Shown here: positions 51,723-60,494 of the stretch, in pieces
Layout: every line of letters starts with the position of its first letter
How positions within the stretch are numbered: the first letter of the stretch is position 1
NCBI RefSeq assembly: GCF_007992715.1
Contig: NZ_BKAU01000002.1
Coordinates: 744,001 to 808,000 of the forward strand
DNA from: Chitinophaga cymbidii
Lineage (GTDB): Bacteria > Bacteroidota > Bacteroidia > Chitinophagales > Chitinophagaceae
DNA: 64,000 nucleotides
Reading direction: 5' to 3'
Made by a program: the position numbers and the translations under genes
Notes under the pieces: generated by a model
Told to the model about the DNA's origin: nothing
What the model saw: only the letters and a program-made list of their open reading frames with translations
The model's database searches: none

Positions 51723-52967
51723 ATGGGCAAAATAATTCTCCATATCACGCTGCTCGCAACAGCTTTCTGGCTGACCGCCTGCTCCGGTCCCAAAAAGGAA
51801 AGCGCTGGCCAGCACGAAGAAGAAGGTCATCACGACGAACACGAAAACACCAACACAGCCAGCCTTACACTGGAGCAGATAAAAAGCATCGGCATCCAGA
51901 TGGGCGTGATCGAAAAGAAACAGCTGACGGCATCGCTCAAGGCGGCGGGCGTGCTGCGGGTGCCGAATCAAAACAAAGCCAGCGTTAATTCTGTTTATAG
52001 CGGAGTGGTGCGTTCGCTGCTCGTTCAGCCCGGTAACACCGTTCGCAAGGGACAGGTGCTTGCTACTATCGGCAACCCGTCTTTCGTGCAGCCGCAAAGC
52101 GATTACCTGGCGGTGATGTCGAAGATCAGGCTGGCGGAGCAGGAAGTGGCGAGGCAGCGGGAACTGAACGCGGGCAATGCCGGCGCGCTGAAGAATTTAC
52201 AGGCGGCGGAAGCTGAGCTGCGGACCTTGCAGACTTCCCGCGCCACGCTGGAACAGCAGATACGGCTGATGGGGATCACGCCCGCACAGCTATCCAATGG
52301 CAAGCTCGTGTCCGAACTGGCGGTCCGCAGTCCGATCAACGGCGTGGTGAGCAGTGTGCCGGTAGAAATGGGTAGCTATGTGGATGTAACCACGCCCATC
52401 GCCGGCATTGTGGACAACAGTCAGCTGCACGTAGACCTTTTTGTGTATGAAAAAGACCTGTCCAAACTGAAAAACGGGCAAACCATTCACTTTACGCTGA
52501 CCAACAACCCCGGTAAGGAATATGACGCCGATATCTTTTCACTGGGCTCTACCTTCGAGGGTGAGTCCAAAGCCGTATCGGTCCATGCACGGGTAAAAGG
52601 AGACAAGAATGGGCTGATAGACGGGATGGGCATTACCGCCATCATCAGCCTGGAATCGGCCAGTGTGCCCGCTGTACCGGTGGATGCGATCGTGAGCCAC
52701 CAGGGCCAGGATTACATTTTCCTTGTTAAGGACGGGCATGCGGAAGATGAACACCATCATGAAGAAGCAGAAGGTCATTCGCACGACCAGGAAAAAAATC
52801 ATGGCGTGACCTTTGAAAAAATACCTGTAGTGAAAGGCACAACGGATATCGGCTACACGGAGATCACATTGCTGAAGGAAATACCCGCAGATGCGGAGAT
52901 AGTGGTAAAAGGCGCCTTCTTTGTGCTGGCTAAAATGACGAACGCCGGCGAGGCGCATGAGCATTAG
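51723..52967 (+). CDS. CzcB-like periplasmic adaptor subunit (lipoprotein)
   Basis: The 414-residue membrane fusion protein has a lipobox at about residues 17-20 (L-T-A-C). His/Glu-rich segments lie just after it (H-E-E-E-G-H-H-D-E-H-E) and again near 340-360. Between them are the barrel-sandwich half-motifs (V-Y-S-G-V-V-R-S-L-L-V-Q-P-G-N-T-V near 85-101; L-A-V-R-S-P-I-N-G-V-V near 200), a coiled-coil hairpin (about 125-180) and the beta-barrel domain. It links the RND pump to the outer membrane channel. It begins 5 bases after the pump stop codon. Confidence 0.92.
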   Translation: MGKIILHITLLATAFWLTACSGPKKESAGQHEEEGHHDEHENTNTASLTLEQIKSIGIQMGVIEKKQLTASLKAAGVLRVPNQNKASVNSVYSGVVRSLLVQPGNTVRKGQVLATIGNPSFVQPQSDYLAVMSKIRLAEQEVARQRELNAGNAGALKNLQAAEAELRTLQTSRATLEQQIRLMGITPAQLSNGKLVSELAVRSPINGVVSSVPVEMGSYVDVTTPIAGIVDNSQLHVDLFVYEKDLSKLKNGQTIHFTLTNNPGKEYDADIFSLGSTFEGESKAVSVHARVKGDKNGLIDGMGITAIISLESASVPAVPVDAIVSHQGQDYIFLVKDGHAEDEHHHEEAEGHSHDQEKNHGVTFEKIPVVKGTTDIGYTEITLLKEIPADAEIVVKGAFFVLAKMTNAGEAHEH

Positions 52968-52993
52968 TTGTTAGTTAAAAGAAAACAGCTTTT

Positions 52994-55384
52994 ATGGAAA
53001 AGATCAAAATCGATCTGGACGTATTGCTGCCTGAAATTCCTGATGAACGGGATGCCTGCGTGCAGCGGATCATCGATGTTATGCAGCGTCATAAAGGGAT
53101 AGAAAAAGCGCATATCATCCCCGCTGATAATAAAAACGCCGCCCGGCTGTGTTTCCATTATCAGCCGGACGAGATCAGCCTCGGCCAGATAGAGGGTCTC
53201 GCGCGGGAAGCGGGTGCGGCCATAACCGGGAAATACGGGCACCTGATCGTGGAGGTCGGTTCCATCCGTGAAATGATGGAAGCATCCGTCGTGGAAGCAC
53301 AACTGAAAAAAGTGCGGGGCGTAATAGCCGCTTCGGTTTCAGCGACCGGCAACATCCGGCTGGAATTCGACAAAACCATCATCAATAAAGAAGCTTTGCT
53401 GCAAGCGGTCAGGAAGGAAGGATTGAAACCGGTCTCCGCCCGGCAGACAGATCACGGCCATGAGGGGCATGATCACAGCCACGAAGAAGATGATGGTCAT
53501 GATCATTCCCATGGTGAAGAAACGCCGGCCTGGAAAGCCTGGTTGCCCGCGATCATCAGTTTTGTGATGCTCATGGCCGGCATCCTGGCGGACAATTTCA
53601 TCCAGCCTTCGTTCTTTAAAGGATGGGGCAGGATAATATGGTACGGCATCGCCTACCTGCCCGTGGGCTGGCCGGTGGCAAGCAAGGGCGTCCGCCTGCT
53701 GCTGAAGGGCGACCTGTTCACGGAATTTGTGTTGATGACCATTGCCACGCTCGGCGCTTTCTACATCGGTGAATATCCGGAGGGCGTGGCCGTGATGCTG
53801 TTCTACACCGTCGGCGAACTGTTCCAGGATGCCGCCGTTTCCCGCGCCCGGCGCAGCATCAAGGCATTGCTGGATATCCGCCCGGATACGGCGATGGTGC
53901 TCGTGAACGGGGCCTACAGGGAAATGAAACCCACCGACGTGAAAGTGGGTGATACGATAGAGGTCAAAGTAGGAGAGAAGGTGCCGCTGGACGGCGTAGT
54001 GATCAATAACGGCAGCTCGTTCAACACCGCGGCGCTGACCGGCGAAAGCAAACCTTCCGCATTTGAAAAAGGCGACACGGTGCTGGCCGGCATGATCAAC
54101 CAGGAAAAAGTGGTGGAACTGCAAGTGACCAAACTGTTTAACGACAGCTCCCTGGCCCGCATCCTCACAATGGTGCAGGAAGCCACAACGCGCAAAGCCA
54201 AAACGGAACAGTTCATCCGCCGGTTCGCAAGGATCTATACGCCGGTGGTGGTATTCCTCGCCATCGGTATCGCGCTCTTGCCCTACTTCTTCGTTGATCC
54301 ATATGTTTTTAACGACTGGTTGTACCGGTCATTGATCTTCCTCGTAATATCCTGCCCCTGCGCACTGGTCATCTCCATACCGCTCGGTTATTTCGGCGGC
54401 ATTGGCGCGGCGTCCCGGAAGGGTATCCTGTTCAAAGGATCCAATTACCTCGATCTGATCACAAGAGTGAACCAGGTGGTGATGGACAAAACCGGCACGC
54501 TCACCAAAGGCGTGTTCCGCGTGCAGGAAGTAAGGAGTTTCGATCTGCGGCAGGAAGACTGGCTCCCGCTGGCCGCCGCGCTGGAAAGTAAATCCACGCA
54601 TCCCATTGCTACGGCGGTAGTGGAGTTCGCGAAACAGTCTGCGGATGGAGTTACAGTAGACGGATTGCAGGAAATCAGCGGCCACGGCCTGAAAGGGAAT
54701 ATCTCCGGCAAAACGGTGCTCGCCGGCAATGCAAAGCTGCTGAAAAGAGAGCGCATCCCTGTACCGGCAGAAGTGGAAAGCATTACGGATACGATCGTAG
54801 TAGTGGGGGTTGATGGAAAATTCGCCGGGTATGTGACGATTGCGGACGAGATCAAGGAAGACGCGAAAGACGCCGTAGACGCCCTCCATGCTATGAATAT
54901 CCAGACCACGATGCTGAGCGGCGACAAACAATCCGTGGTCAACAGCGTGGCTGGTATATTGAAGATCGACCATGCCTACGGCGACCTTCTTCCGGAAAAC
55001 AAGGTGGAGAAAGTGGAACAGATCAAAAAAACGCCGGACGCCGTCATCGCTTTTGTAGGGGACGGCATCAACGATGCGCCCGTACTGGCTCTCAGCGACG
55101 TGGGCATCGCCATGGGCGGCCTCGGCAGCGACGCCGCCATTGAAACAGCCGATGTAGTGATCCAGACCGATCAGCCCTCGCGCATCGCCACCGCAATCAA
55201 AATCGGCAAGGCCACCCGGCGCATTGTATGGCAGAACATCGGCCTCGCTTTTGGTGTGAAAGCGATCGTGCTGGTGCTGGGCGCGGGGGGACTGGCTACT
55301 ATGTGGGAAGCGGTGTTTGCGGACGTAGGAGTGGCATTGCTGGCTATTGTGAATGCGATCCGGATACAGCGGATGAAGTTTTGA
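52994..55384 (+). CDS. Zinc/cadmium-type P1B heavy metal ATPase
   Basis: The 796-residue ATP-driven exporter has the transmembrane metal motif S-C-P-C-A-L near residues 454-459, the phosphorylated D-K-T-G-T-L-T at 498-504 and G-D-G-I-N-D-A-P near 690. The last membrane segments carry Lys (F-G-V-K-A-I) and D-V-G (A-D-V-G-V-A), the zinc/cadmium/lead signature. The N-terminal 150 residues look like two HMA folds that have lost their C-x-x-C metal sites, followed by a His/Asp-rich linker (H-D-H-S-H-E-E-D-D-G-H-D-H). It lies 26 bases after the adaptor gene, in the same operon. Confidence 0.93.
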   Translation: MEKIKIDLDVLLPEIPDERDACVQRIIDVMQRHKGIEKAHIIPADNKNAARLCFHYQPDEISLGQIEGLAREAGAAITGKYGHLIVEVGSIREMMEASVVEAQLKKVRGVIAASVSATGNIRLEFDKTIINKEALLQAVRKEGLKPVSARQTDHGHEGHDHSHEEDDGHDHSHGEETPAWKAWLPAIISFVMLMAGILADNFIQPSFFKGWGRIIWYGIAYLPVGWPVASKGVRLLLKGDLFTEFVLMTIATLGAFYIGEYPEGVAVMLFYTVGELFQDAAVSRARRSIKALLDIRPDTAMVLVNGAYREMKPTDVKVGDTIEVKVGEKVPLDGVVINNGSSFNTAALTGESKPSAFEKGDTVLAGMINQEKVVELQVTKLFNDSSLARILTMVQEATTRKAKTEQFIRRFARIYTPVVVFLAIGIALLPYFFVDPYVFNDWLYRSLIFLVISCPCALVISIPLGYFGGIGAASRKGILFKGSNYLDLITRVNQVVMDKTGTLTKGVFRVQEVRSFDLRQEDWLPLAAALESKSTHPIATAVVEFAKQSADGVTVDGLQEISGHGLKGNISGKTVLAGNAKLLKRERIPVPAEVESITDTIVVVGVDGKFAGYVTIADEIKEDAKDAVDALHAMNIQTTMLSGDKQSVVNSVAGILKIDHAYGDLLPENKVEKVEQIKKTPDAVIAFVGDGINDAPVLALSDVGIAMGGLGSDAAIETADVVIQTDQPSRIATAIKIGKATRRIVWQNIGLAFGVKAIVLVLGAGGLATMWEAVFADVGVALLAIVNAIRIQRMKF

Positions 55385-55450
55385 GATATTTTGTATCAGG
55401 TCGGTGCAATTGGAAAAAAGCCCCCGGTGTGTTACTTTTATAACATTCTT

Positions 55451-56014
55451 TTGAACACTCCCTGGAAAAATATCGCTGAAGGTCAAAGAGACGCTTACTC
55501 GAAAGTCTACCTGCTGCTGTACACACGGTTCTATAACTATGGATTGAAGTTTACGCCGGACGAAACAGTGGTGGAGGATGCTATCCAGGAAGTGCTGTTA
55601 TCGATCTGGGTAGACCGCCGGCAACTTACCGGCATCGCCAACCCCGAAGCATATTTCTTCTCTTCATTCCGCAATAATCTGTTCCGGAAACTCAAGGCGC
55701 TCTCCAAACAGCTCCCGGCTGAGATGATAGAACCCGAGCCTGAATTCGCCCGCGACGCCATCCTCATCGACCAGGAAATCCATCACGAACTGCGTGCGCG
55801 CCTGCAAAAGGCGCTGGACTCCCTGACGGCGCGCCAGCGGGAAGCTATTTTTCTCCGTTTTTATGAGGGCCTTTCCTACGAAGATGTGGCGGAGGCCCTG
55901 GGCATCACCACCAAAGCGACCTATAAAATTGTAGCCAGGGCCTTGCTGGAGCTGAAGGGAAACATGTCCCTGCCGCTTACAGTACTGCTGGCGCTTTTAC
56001 GGCATGCCCATTGA
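55451..56014 (+). CDS. ECF-type RNA polymerase sigma-70 factor (Sus locus 2)
   Basis: The 187-residue sigma factor has region 2 (V-V-E-D-A-I-Q-E-V-L-L-S-I-W near residues 37-50) and region 4 (Y-E-G-L-S-Y-E-D-V-A-E-A-L-G-I-T-T-K-A-T-Y-K, near 138-160). It is followed by a FecR gene and an STN-bearing susC gene, so it should activate this locus when the receptor signals. The start is uncertain: no ATG fits, TTG at 55451 gives a typical N-terminus (N-T-P-W-K-N-I-A-E-G-Q-R-D-A), and TTG at 55391 is the far limit of the frame. Confidence 0.88.
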   Translation: MNTPWKNIAEGQRDAYSKVYLLLYTRFYNYGLKFTPDETVVEDAIQEVLLSIWVDRRQLTGIANPEAYFFSSFRNNLFRKLKALSKQLPAEMIEPEPEFARDAILIDQEIHHELRARLQKALDSLTARQREAIFLRFYEGLSYEDVAEALGITTKATYKIVARALLELKGNMSLPLTVLLALLRHAH

Positions 56015-56095
56015 CCCCTTTTCCCTATCCGAAAAAAAAAGTTTCCGTTGCCTGGGGTAAAAACCGGCAACCTTTACTCATTATAATACACGGCC

Positions 56096-57130
56096 ATGCA
56101 GAACCAGGAAAAATACAGTGATTATTCGGTGCGCGACTTTATCTGCGACGAATCTTTTCAGGATTGGGTACTTCGTCCGGATACCCCGGATGCAGCTGCC
56201 TGGCAAACCTGGTTGCAGGCGAATCCGGGTAAAAGAACAGTAGTGGAAGAAGCGCGGAAAGTACTGGAGAGCCTGACTTTCCGGGTAGACAGGCCCGCAG
56301 CGGGAAGAGCGCAAGCCTCCCTGGAGAAGACCTGGCAGATGATTGATACACCCGGGCGGCGCGGCATCCTCCGGCGGATGAACCGGGTATGGCGCATGGC
56401 GGCCATGTGGATCATATTGATAGGCGCCGGCATATTCGTGTGGCTGTGGATCAGTAACCGCACGGTGCCGGTACTGGTGACCACGGCTTCCGGCCAGCTG
56501 GACAGCGTTTTGCTGCCTGACCGGTCGATGGTGGTATTGAATGCCCTATCCACTATCCGGTACCAGCAAAAGTGGGAGCGGGACGCGCCAAGGGAAGTGT
56601 GGCTGGAAGGGGAAGCGTTGTTTTCCGTGCAGCACCTGGATGAAGGGGATGACGTAGCGCCGCATGAACGGTTCCTCGTGCATGTGGGGCATACCACCGT
56701 GGAAGTGCTCGGCACCCGGTTCAACATCCGGCAACGCCGGGAAAAGATCGAAGTGGCCCTTTTATCCGGCGCGGTGCTCGTCCGTTTTAATAACAAGGCA
56801 AGGTCAGACATCCGGATGGAACCGGGAGATCTCGTAGTGATAGATACATCGTACAGGGATATCACCAAAATCAGTACAAACACGGAGAACTATTCGGCCT
56901 GGACCCGGAAACGGCTAGTGCTGACAAATCCGACGCTGCAGGAAATCGCGCATTATCTCGAAGACGTATATGGAAAACGAATTGTGCTGGATGATCCGGA
57001 CCTGGCCGGCCGGAAAGTGGAAGGGCCTATATTGCTGGATTCCATCGATGACGCGCTGTTCGTCATATCAACCGTTTTAGACGTAACGATCATTAAAGAA
57101 AACGATACAATAACTATCAAACCACGTTGA
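56096..57130 (+). CDS. FecR-type anti-sigma factor (Sus locus 2)
   Basis: The 344-residue inner membrane protein has a cytoplasmic N-terminal domain, one transmembrane span at about residues 101-122 (M-A-A-M-W-I-I-L-I-G-A-G-I-F-V-W-L-W) and a periplasmic FecR domain (about 130-235; L-P-D-R-S-M-V-V-L-N-A-L-S-T-I-R-Y). A C-terminal STN-contacting domain follows (about 270-344). It should restrain the upstream sigma factor until the SusC receptor binds its glycan. An inverted repeat (GTTGCC at 56047, GGCAAC at 56066) lies in the leader between sigma factor and this gene. Confidence 0.92.
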   Translation: MQNQEKYSDYSVRDFICDESFQDWVLRPDTPDAAAWQTWLQANPGKRTVVEEARKVLESLTFRVDRPAAGRAQASLEKTWQMIDTPGRRGILRRMNRVWRMAAMWIILIGAGIFVWLWISNRTVPVLVTTASGQLDSVLLPDRSMVVLNALSTIRYQQKWERDAPREVWLEGEALFSVQHLDEGDDVAPHERFLVHVGHTTVEVLGTRFNIRQRREKIEVALLSGAVLVRFNNKARSDIRMEPGDLVVIDTSYRDITKISTNTENYSAWTRKRLVLTNPTLQEIAHYLEDVYGKRIVLDDPDLAGRKVEGPILLDSIDDALFVISTVLDVTIIKENDTITIKPR

Positions 57131-57177
57131 TTTATTTAAAGGACCACGTTTATTTTTCTTAACTAAAATCATGGCGT

Positions 57178-60100
57178 ATGAACAGGAAACTGATACAGGT
57201 TTTCCTCATCTCCCTATTGCTTGGAGGCTTCTCTGCTTTGCAGTTCAGCGCATCCGCGCAGGTGCCGGCGAAAAAACAGCCGGTGGCAACCGCATTGAAA
57301 CAGGTGACAAATGTTTTTGGAACACAGCTCGTATACGACCCGTCGATCATGGAGGGCAAGACCACTTCCTATGATGTTGACAATATCCGGGGGAAGCAGG
57401 TGGAAGAGGTGCTGAAAGGCATTCTCTATCCGCATGACCTGGTGTTCCTGTATGTGAAAGCGAATTACTACACCATCGTTCCGAAAGACCGCATCGGTGA
57501 ACTTGTTCCGCAGAAGAAAACGGAAGATACAACAGTGCCGCCTACGCTTCCGAAGGCGGATCGCACAGTGATCACCGGCAAAGTGACCGACGAAAATGAT
57601 GCGCCGCTTCCCGGCGCTACGATAGCGGTGAAAGGCACCAGCACCGGCACGCAAACCGGACCGGAAGGCCAGTTCACCATCAACGCGCCGGCGGCAGGTG
57701 CGGTACTGGTCGTTACCTTTATAGGGTATGCGGACCAGGAGATCCCCGCAGACGGCCGCAGCGTGATCAATGTAAAGCTGCAGGAAAAATCCAATGCGCT
57801 GGAGCAGGTGGTGGTAGTGGGATATGGCTCGCAGCGGAAAAGCGATGTCACCGGCGCCGTGACCAGCGCCAACCTGGAAGATTTCCGCAATGCGCCGAAT
57901 ACCAATATCGTGCAATCGCTGCAAGGCACCGTACCCGGACTGAACATCGGCCAGGTGACCAGCGCCGGCTCAACGCCCTCCATCAACATCCGCGGCGCCA
58001 ACACCATTTCCGGCAACAGCAACGTATTGATCGTGCTGGACGGGATTCAGTACAACGGCTCCCTCGAATCCATCAACCCGGATGATATCGCTTCCATTGA
58101 TGTATTGAAAGATGCCAGCTCCACGGCGGTGTACGGCGCGCAGGCCGCCAACGGCGTACTGTTGATCACCACCCGGAAAGGCAAGAGCGGACAAAAGCCG
58201 AGGTTCTCGTTCTCCTCATCCTATTCCACCCAAACGCCTACCGTAAAGCTGCGCCCGCTGAAGTACGATGGCTATCTTGATCATGTGCGGCAGCTCCATT
58301 ACAATGAAGCATACCTCGCGCCGGATTATACAACGCCTAACCCGGATTTTGATATGGCGGGCAAAATGGATGAAACGATGAAGGATGCGGACGGGAATAT
58401 TGTGACGAGGGAATTTGACTGGTGGGACGAAGCTACCAATCCCGGTTTTATCAATGATAACCAGCTGAGCATTTCCGGCGGAAGCGAGCGGGTGAGCTAC
58501 CTGTTCTCCGGCGGCTACACGAACCAGTCCGGTTTCATTATCAACGACAAGTTCAAACGCAAAAGCCTCCGCATCAACCTCGACATGCACGCCACTAAAT
58601 GGTGGAAGATCGGCATTCAGTCCTTCGGCTCATTTGTGAACAAAGACGGCGCGGAGCCCGGCATGTCTTCCATCATCCAGCAATCGCCGCTGATCGAGCC
58701 TTACGATGAACAGGGAAAGCTGAAACCGTTCCCCTTCAATACCAATTACAGCAACCCGTTCATGACTTATGATGTGGACGATTACGAACGGCATAATTAC
58801 TTCTTCGTAAATCTCTACTCCGATATGGAGATCCCCTTCATCAAAGGATTAACCTACCGCATCAATTTTGGTAACAACTACCGGATCAACCAGCATAATA
58901 AAGCCAGCATCTACGGCGCCGGCCTGGCCGGAAGTGCTTCCAAAGATGTGGAAAGCTACTACGATTATACGTTCGACAACATCCTCACCTATAAGCGCCG
59001 CTTCGCTGAACACGATGTCACTGCTACTTTCGTATACGGTGCAATCGAACGCAAGAACGATTATACATTGTCGGAAGCGAATGGTTTTTCCCGGTTGACG
59101 CTGGGCTACAACAGCCTGGAACAAGGCACTAACCAGTATGCCACCTCCAATGCATGGAGAGAAGCGCTGGAATACCAGATGGCGCGCATCAATTACGGCT
59201 ACGCAGGAAAATACCTGTTTACCGCCACGCTTCGCCGTGACGGCTTCTCCGGCTTCGCCGCCAATCACAAGTACGGTTATTTTCCGTCCGTGGCCCTGGG
59301 ATGGGTGTTGTCGAACGAATCCTTTTTCAAACCGTCATGGGTTGATTTTCTGAAGATAAGGGCCGGCTATGGTATCAGCGGCAACCAGACCTCCCGCTAC
59401 AATTCACTCTCCCGCATCAACAGCCGCGCATCGTATGTATTTGGTGAGGGCGGCAGCACGTTGTTTGGCCAGCAGGTACAATCTCTCGCCAATGCGGACC
59501 TGAGCTGGGAAAAAACAGCAGGCTTGAACGTAGGGGCGGATTTTACTTTGCTCTCAGGCCGTTTGACCGGTTCGCTGGACTATTACAGCAACCATACGAA
59601 AGACCTGCTGTTCAGCGTCACCATTCCCGGCATTACCGGTTTTACCAGCATCAACAGCAATGTAGGCGAGTTGCAGAACAAAGGCATAGAACTCGTGCTG
59701 AATTCCCGCAACGTGGATACGCGGCAGTTCAAATGGAATACTACGCTGAGCTTCTCCCACAATAATAACAAGATCCTGACGCTGACAGGCATGGATGCGA
59801 ACAAGGACGGAAAGGAAGATGATCTCATTTCCAGCGGTCTTTTCATCGGTCATTCCCTCAGCACCGAATTCGACTACCTCACCAACGGCATCTACCAGAT
59901 CGGTGAAGATATTCCCGCGGGCTACTCTCCCGGCACTTACCGCATTGTGGATGTAGACGGAAGCGGTGGTATCACGGTGGCAGACAGGACCATCATCGGG
60001 AAGCGCGACCCGGCATACCGCGTCAGCCTCCTGAACACATTTGAATACAAGGGCTTTACCCTCAGCGTATTCCTCAACTCCATCCAGGGCGGAAAGAACG

Positions 60101-60480
60101 GCTATATCGGCGCCAACTCACCGGTGCGGGTGCGGGACGATAATGCCATCCGCTATAATTACCTCGATGGCATCGACTACTGGTCGCCCGTGAACCCGGA
60201 CGGAAAATACCCGCAGTCCCTCGTGGCCGGCGCTATTTCTCCCAACGTGTTCCAGCAGCGGAGCTTCGTGCGGTTGCAGGATGTATCCCTTTCGTACCGC
60301 TTTGGCGGCAACTGGGTGAAGAGCCTGAACATTCAGAATCTGAATGTGTATGTGAGCGGGAAGAACCTGGCTACCTGGACGAAATGGGAAGGCTGGGACC
60401 CCGAAACCAACCAGGGGCTGACCAATAGTGGACGGCCTGTTATGAAAGGCTTCGCGGCCGGTGTAAATCTTACTTTCTAA
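57178..60480 (+). CDS. SusC/RagA-type TonB-linked receptor with STN domain (locus 2)
   Basis: The 1100-residue outer membrane protein has a signal peptide (ending F-S-A-S-A-Q, about residue 28), an STN domain (about 35-105), a carboxypeptidase-regulatory domain (about 125-205; G-K-V-T-D-E-N-D-A-P-L-P-G-A) and a TonB plug (V-V-V-G-Y-G-S-Q-R-K-S-D-V-T-G-A near 210-225). The barrel runs to the C-terminus. It imports glycan fragments with the SusD protein encoded next and relays ligand binding to the FecR protein. A GH115-like enzyme in the same operon suggests glucuronic-acid-bearing oligosaccharides. Confidence 0.96.
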   Translation: MNRKLIQVFLISLLLGGFSALQFSASAQVPAKKQPVATALKQVTNVFGTQLVYDPSIMEGKTTSYDVDNIRGKQVEEVLKGILYPHDLVFLYVKANYYTIVPKDRIGELVPQKKTEDTTVPPTLPKADRTVITGKVTDENDAPLPGATIAVKGTSTGTQTGPEGQFTINAPAAGAVLVVTFIGYADQEIPADGRSVINVKLQEKSNALEQVVVVGYGSQRKSDVTGAVTSANLEDFRNAPNTNIVQSLQGTVPGLNIGQVTSAGSTPSINIRGANTISGNSNVLIVLDGIQYNGSLESINPDDIASIDVLKDASSTAVYGAQAANGVLLITTRKGKSGQKPRFSFSSSYSTQTPTVKLRPLKYDGYLDHVRQLHYNEAYLAPDYTTPNPDFDMAGKMDETMKDADGNIVTREFDWWDEATNPGFINDNQLSISGGSERVSYLFSGGYTNQSGFIINDKFKRKSLRINLDMHATKWWKIGIQSFGSFVNKDGAEPGMSSIIQQSPLIEPYDEQGKLKPFPFNTNYSNPFMTYDVDDYERHNYFFVNLYSDMEIPFIKGLTYRINFGNNYRINQHNKASIYGAGLAGSASKDVESYYDYTFDNILTYKRRFAEHDVTATFVYGAIERKNDYTLSEANGFSRLTLGYNSLEQGTNQYATSNAWREALEYQMARINYGYAGKYLFTATLRRDGFSGFAANHKYGYFPSVALGWVLSNESFFKPSWVDFLKIRAGYGISGNQTSRYNSLSRINSRASYVFGEGGSTLFGQQVQSLANADLSWEKTAGLNVGADFTLLSGRLTGSLDYYSNHTKDLLFSVTIPGITGFTSINSNVGELQNKGIELVLNSRNVDTRQFKWNTTLSFSHNNNKILTLTGMDANKDGKEDDLISSGLFIGHSLSTEFDYLTNGIYQIGEDIPAGYSPGTYRIVDVDGSGGITVADRTIIGKRDPAYRVSLLNTFEYKGFTLSVFLNSIQGGKNGYIGANSPVRVRDDNAIRYNYLDGIDYWSPVNPDGKYPQSLVAGAISPNVFQQRSFVRLQDVSLSYRFGGNWVKSLNIQNLNVYVSGKNLATWTKWEGWDPETNQGLTNSGRPVMKGFAAGVNLTF

Positions 60481-60494
60481 AACCTGATCTCATT

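Noticed and set aside
56047..56071. GTTGCC/GGCAAC inverted repeat before the second fecR gene as a terminator of the sigma factor transcript
   Set aside because: It is not followed by a T-run and the paired genes are normally cotranscribed; kept only as a note in the FecR entry.
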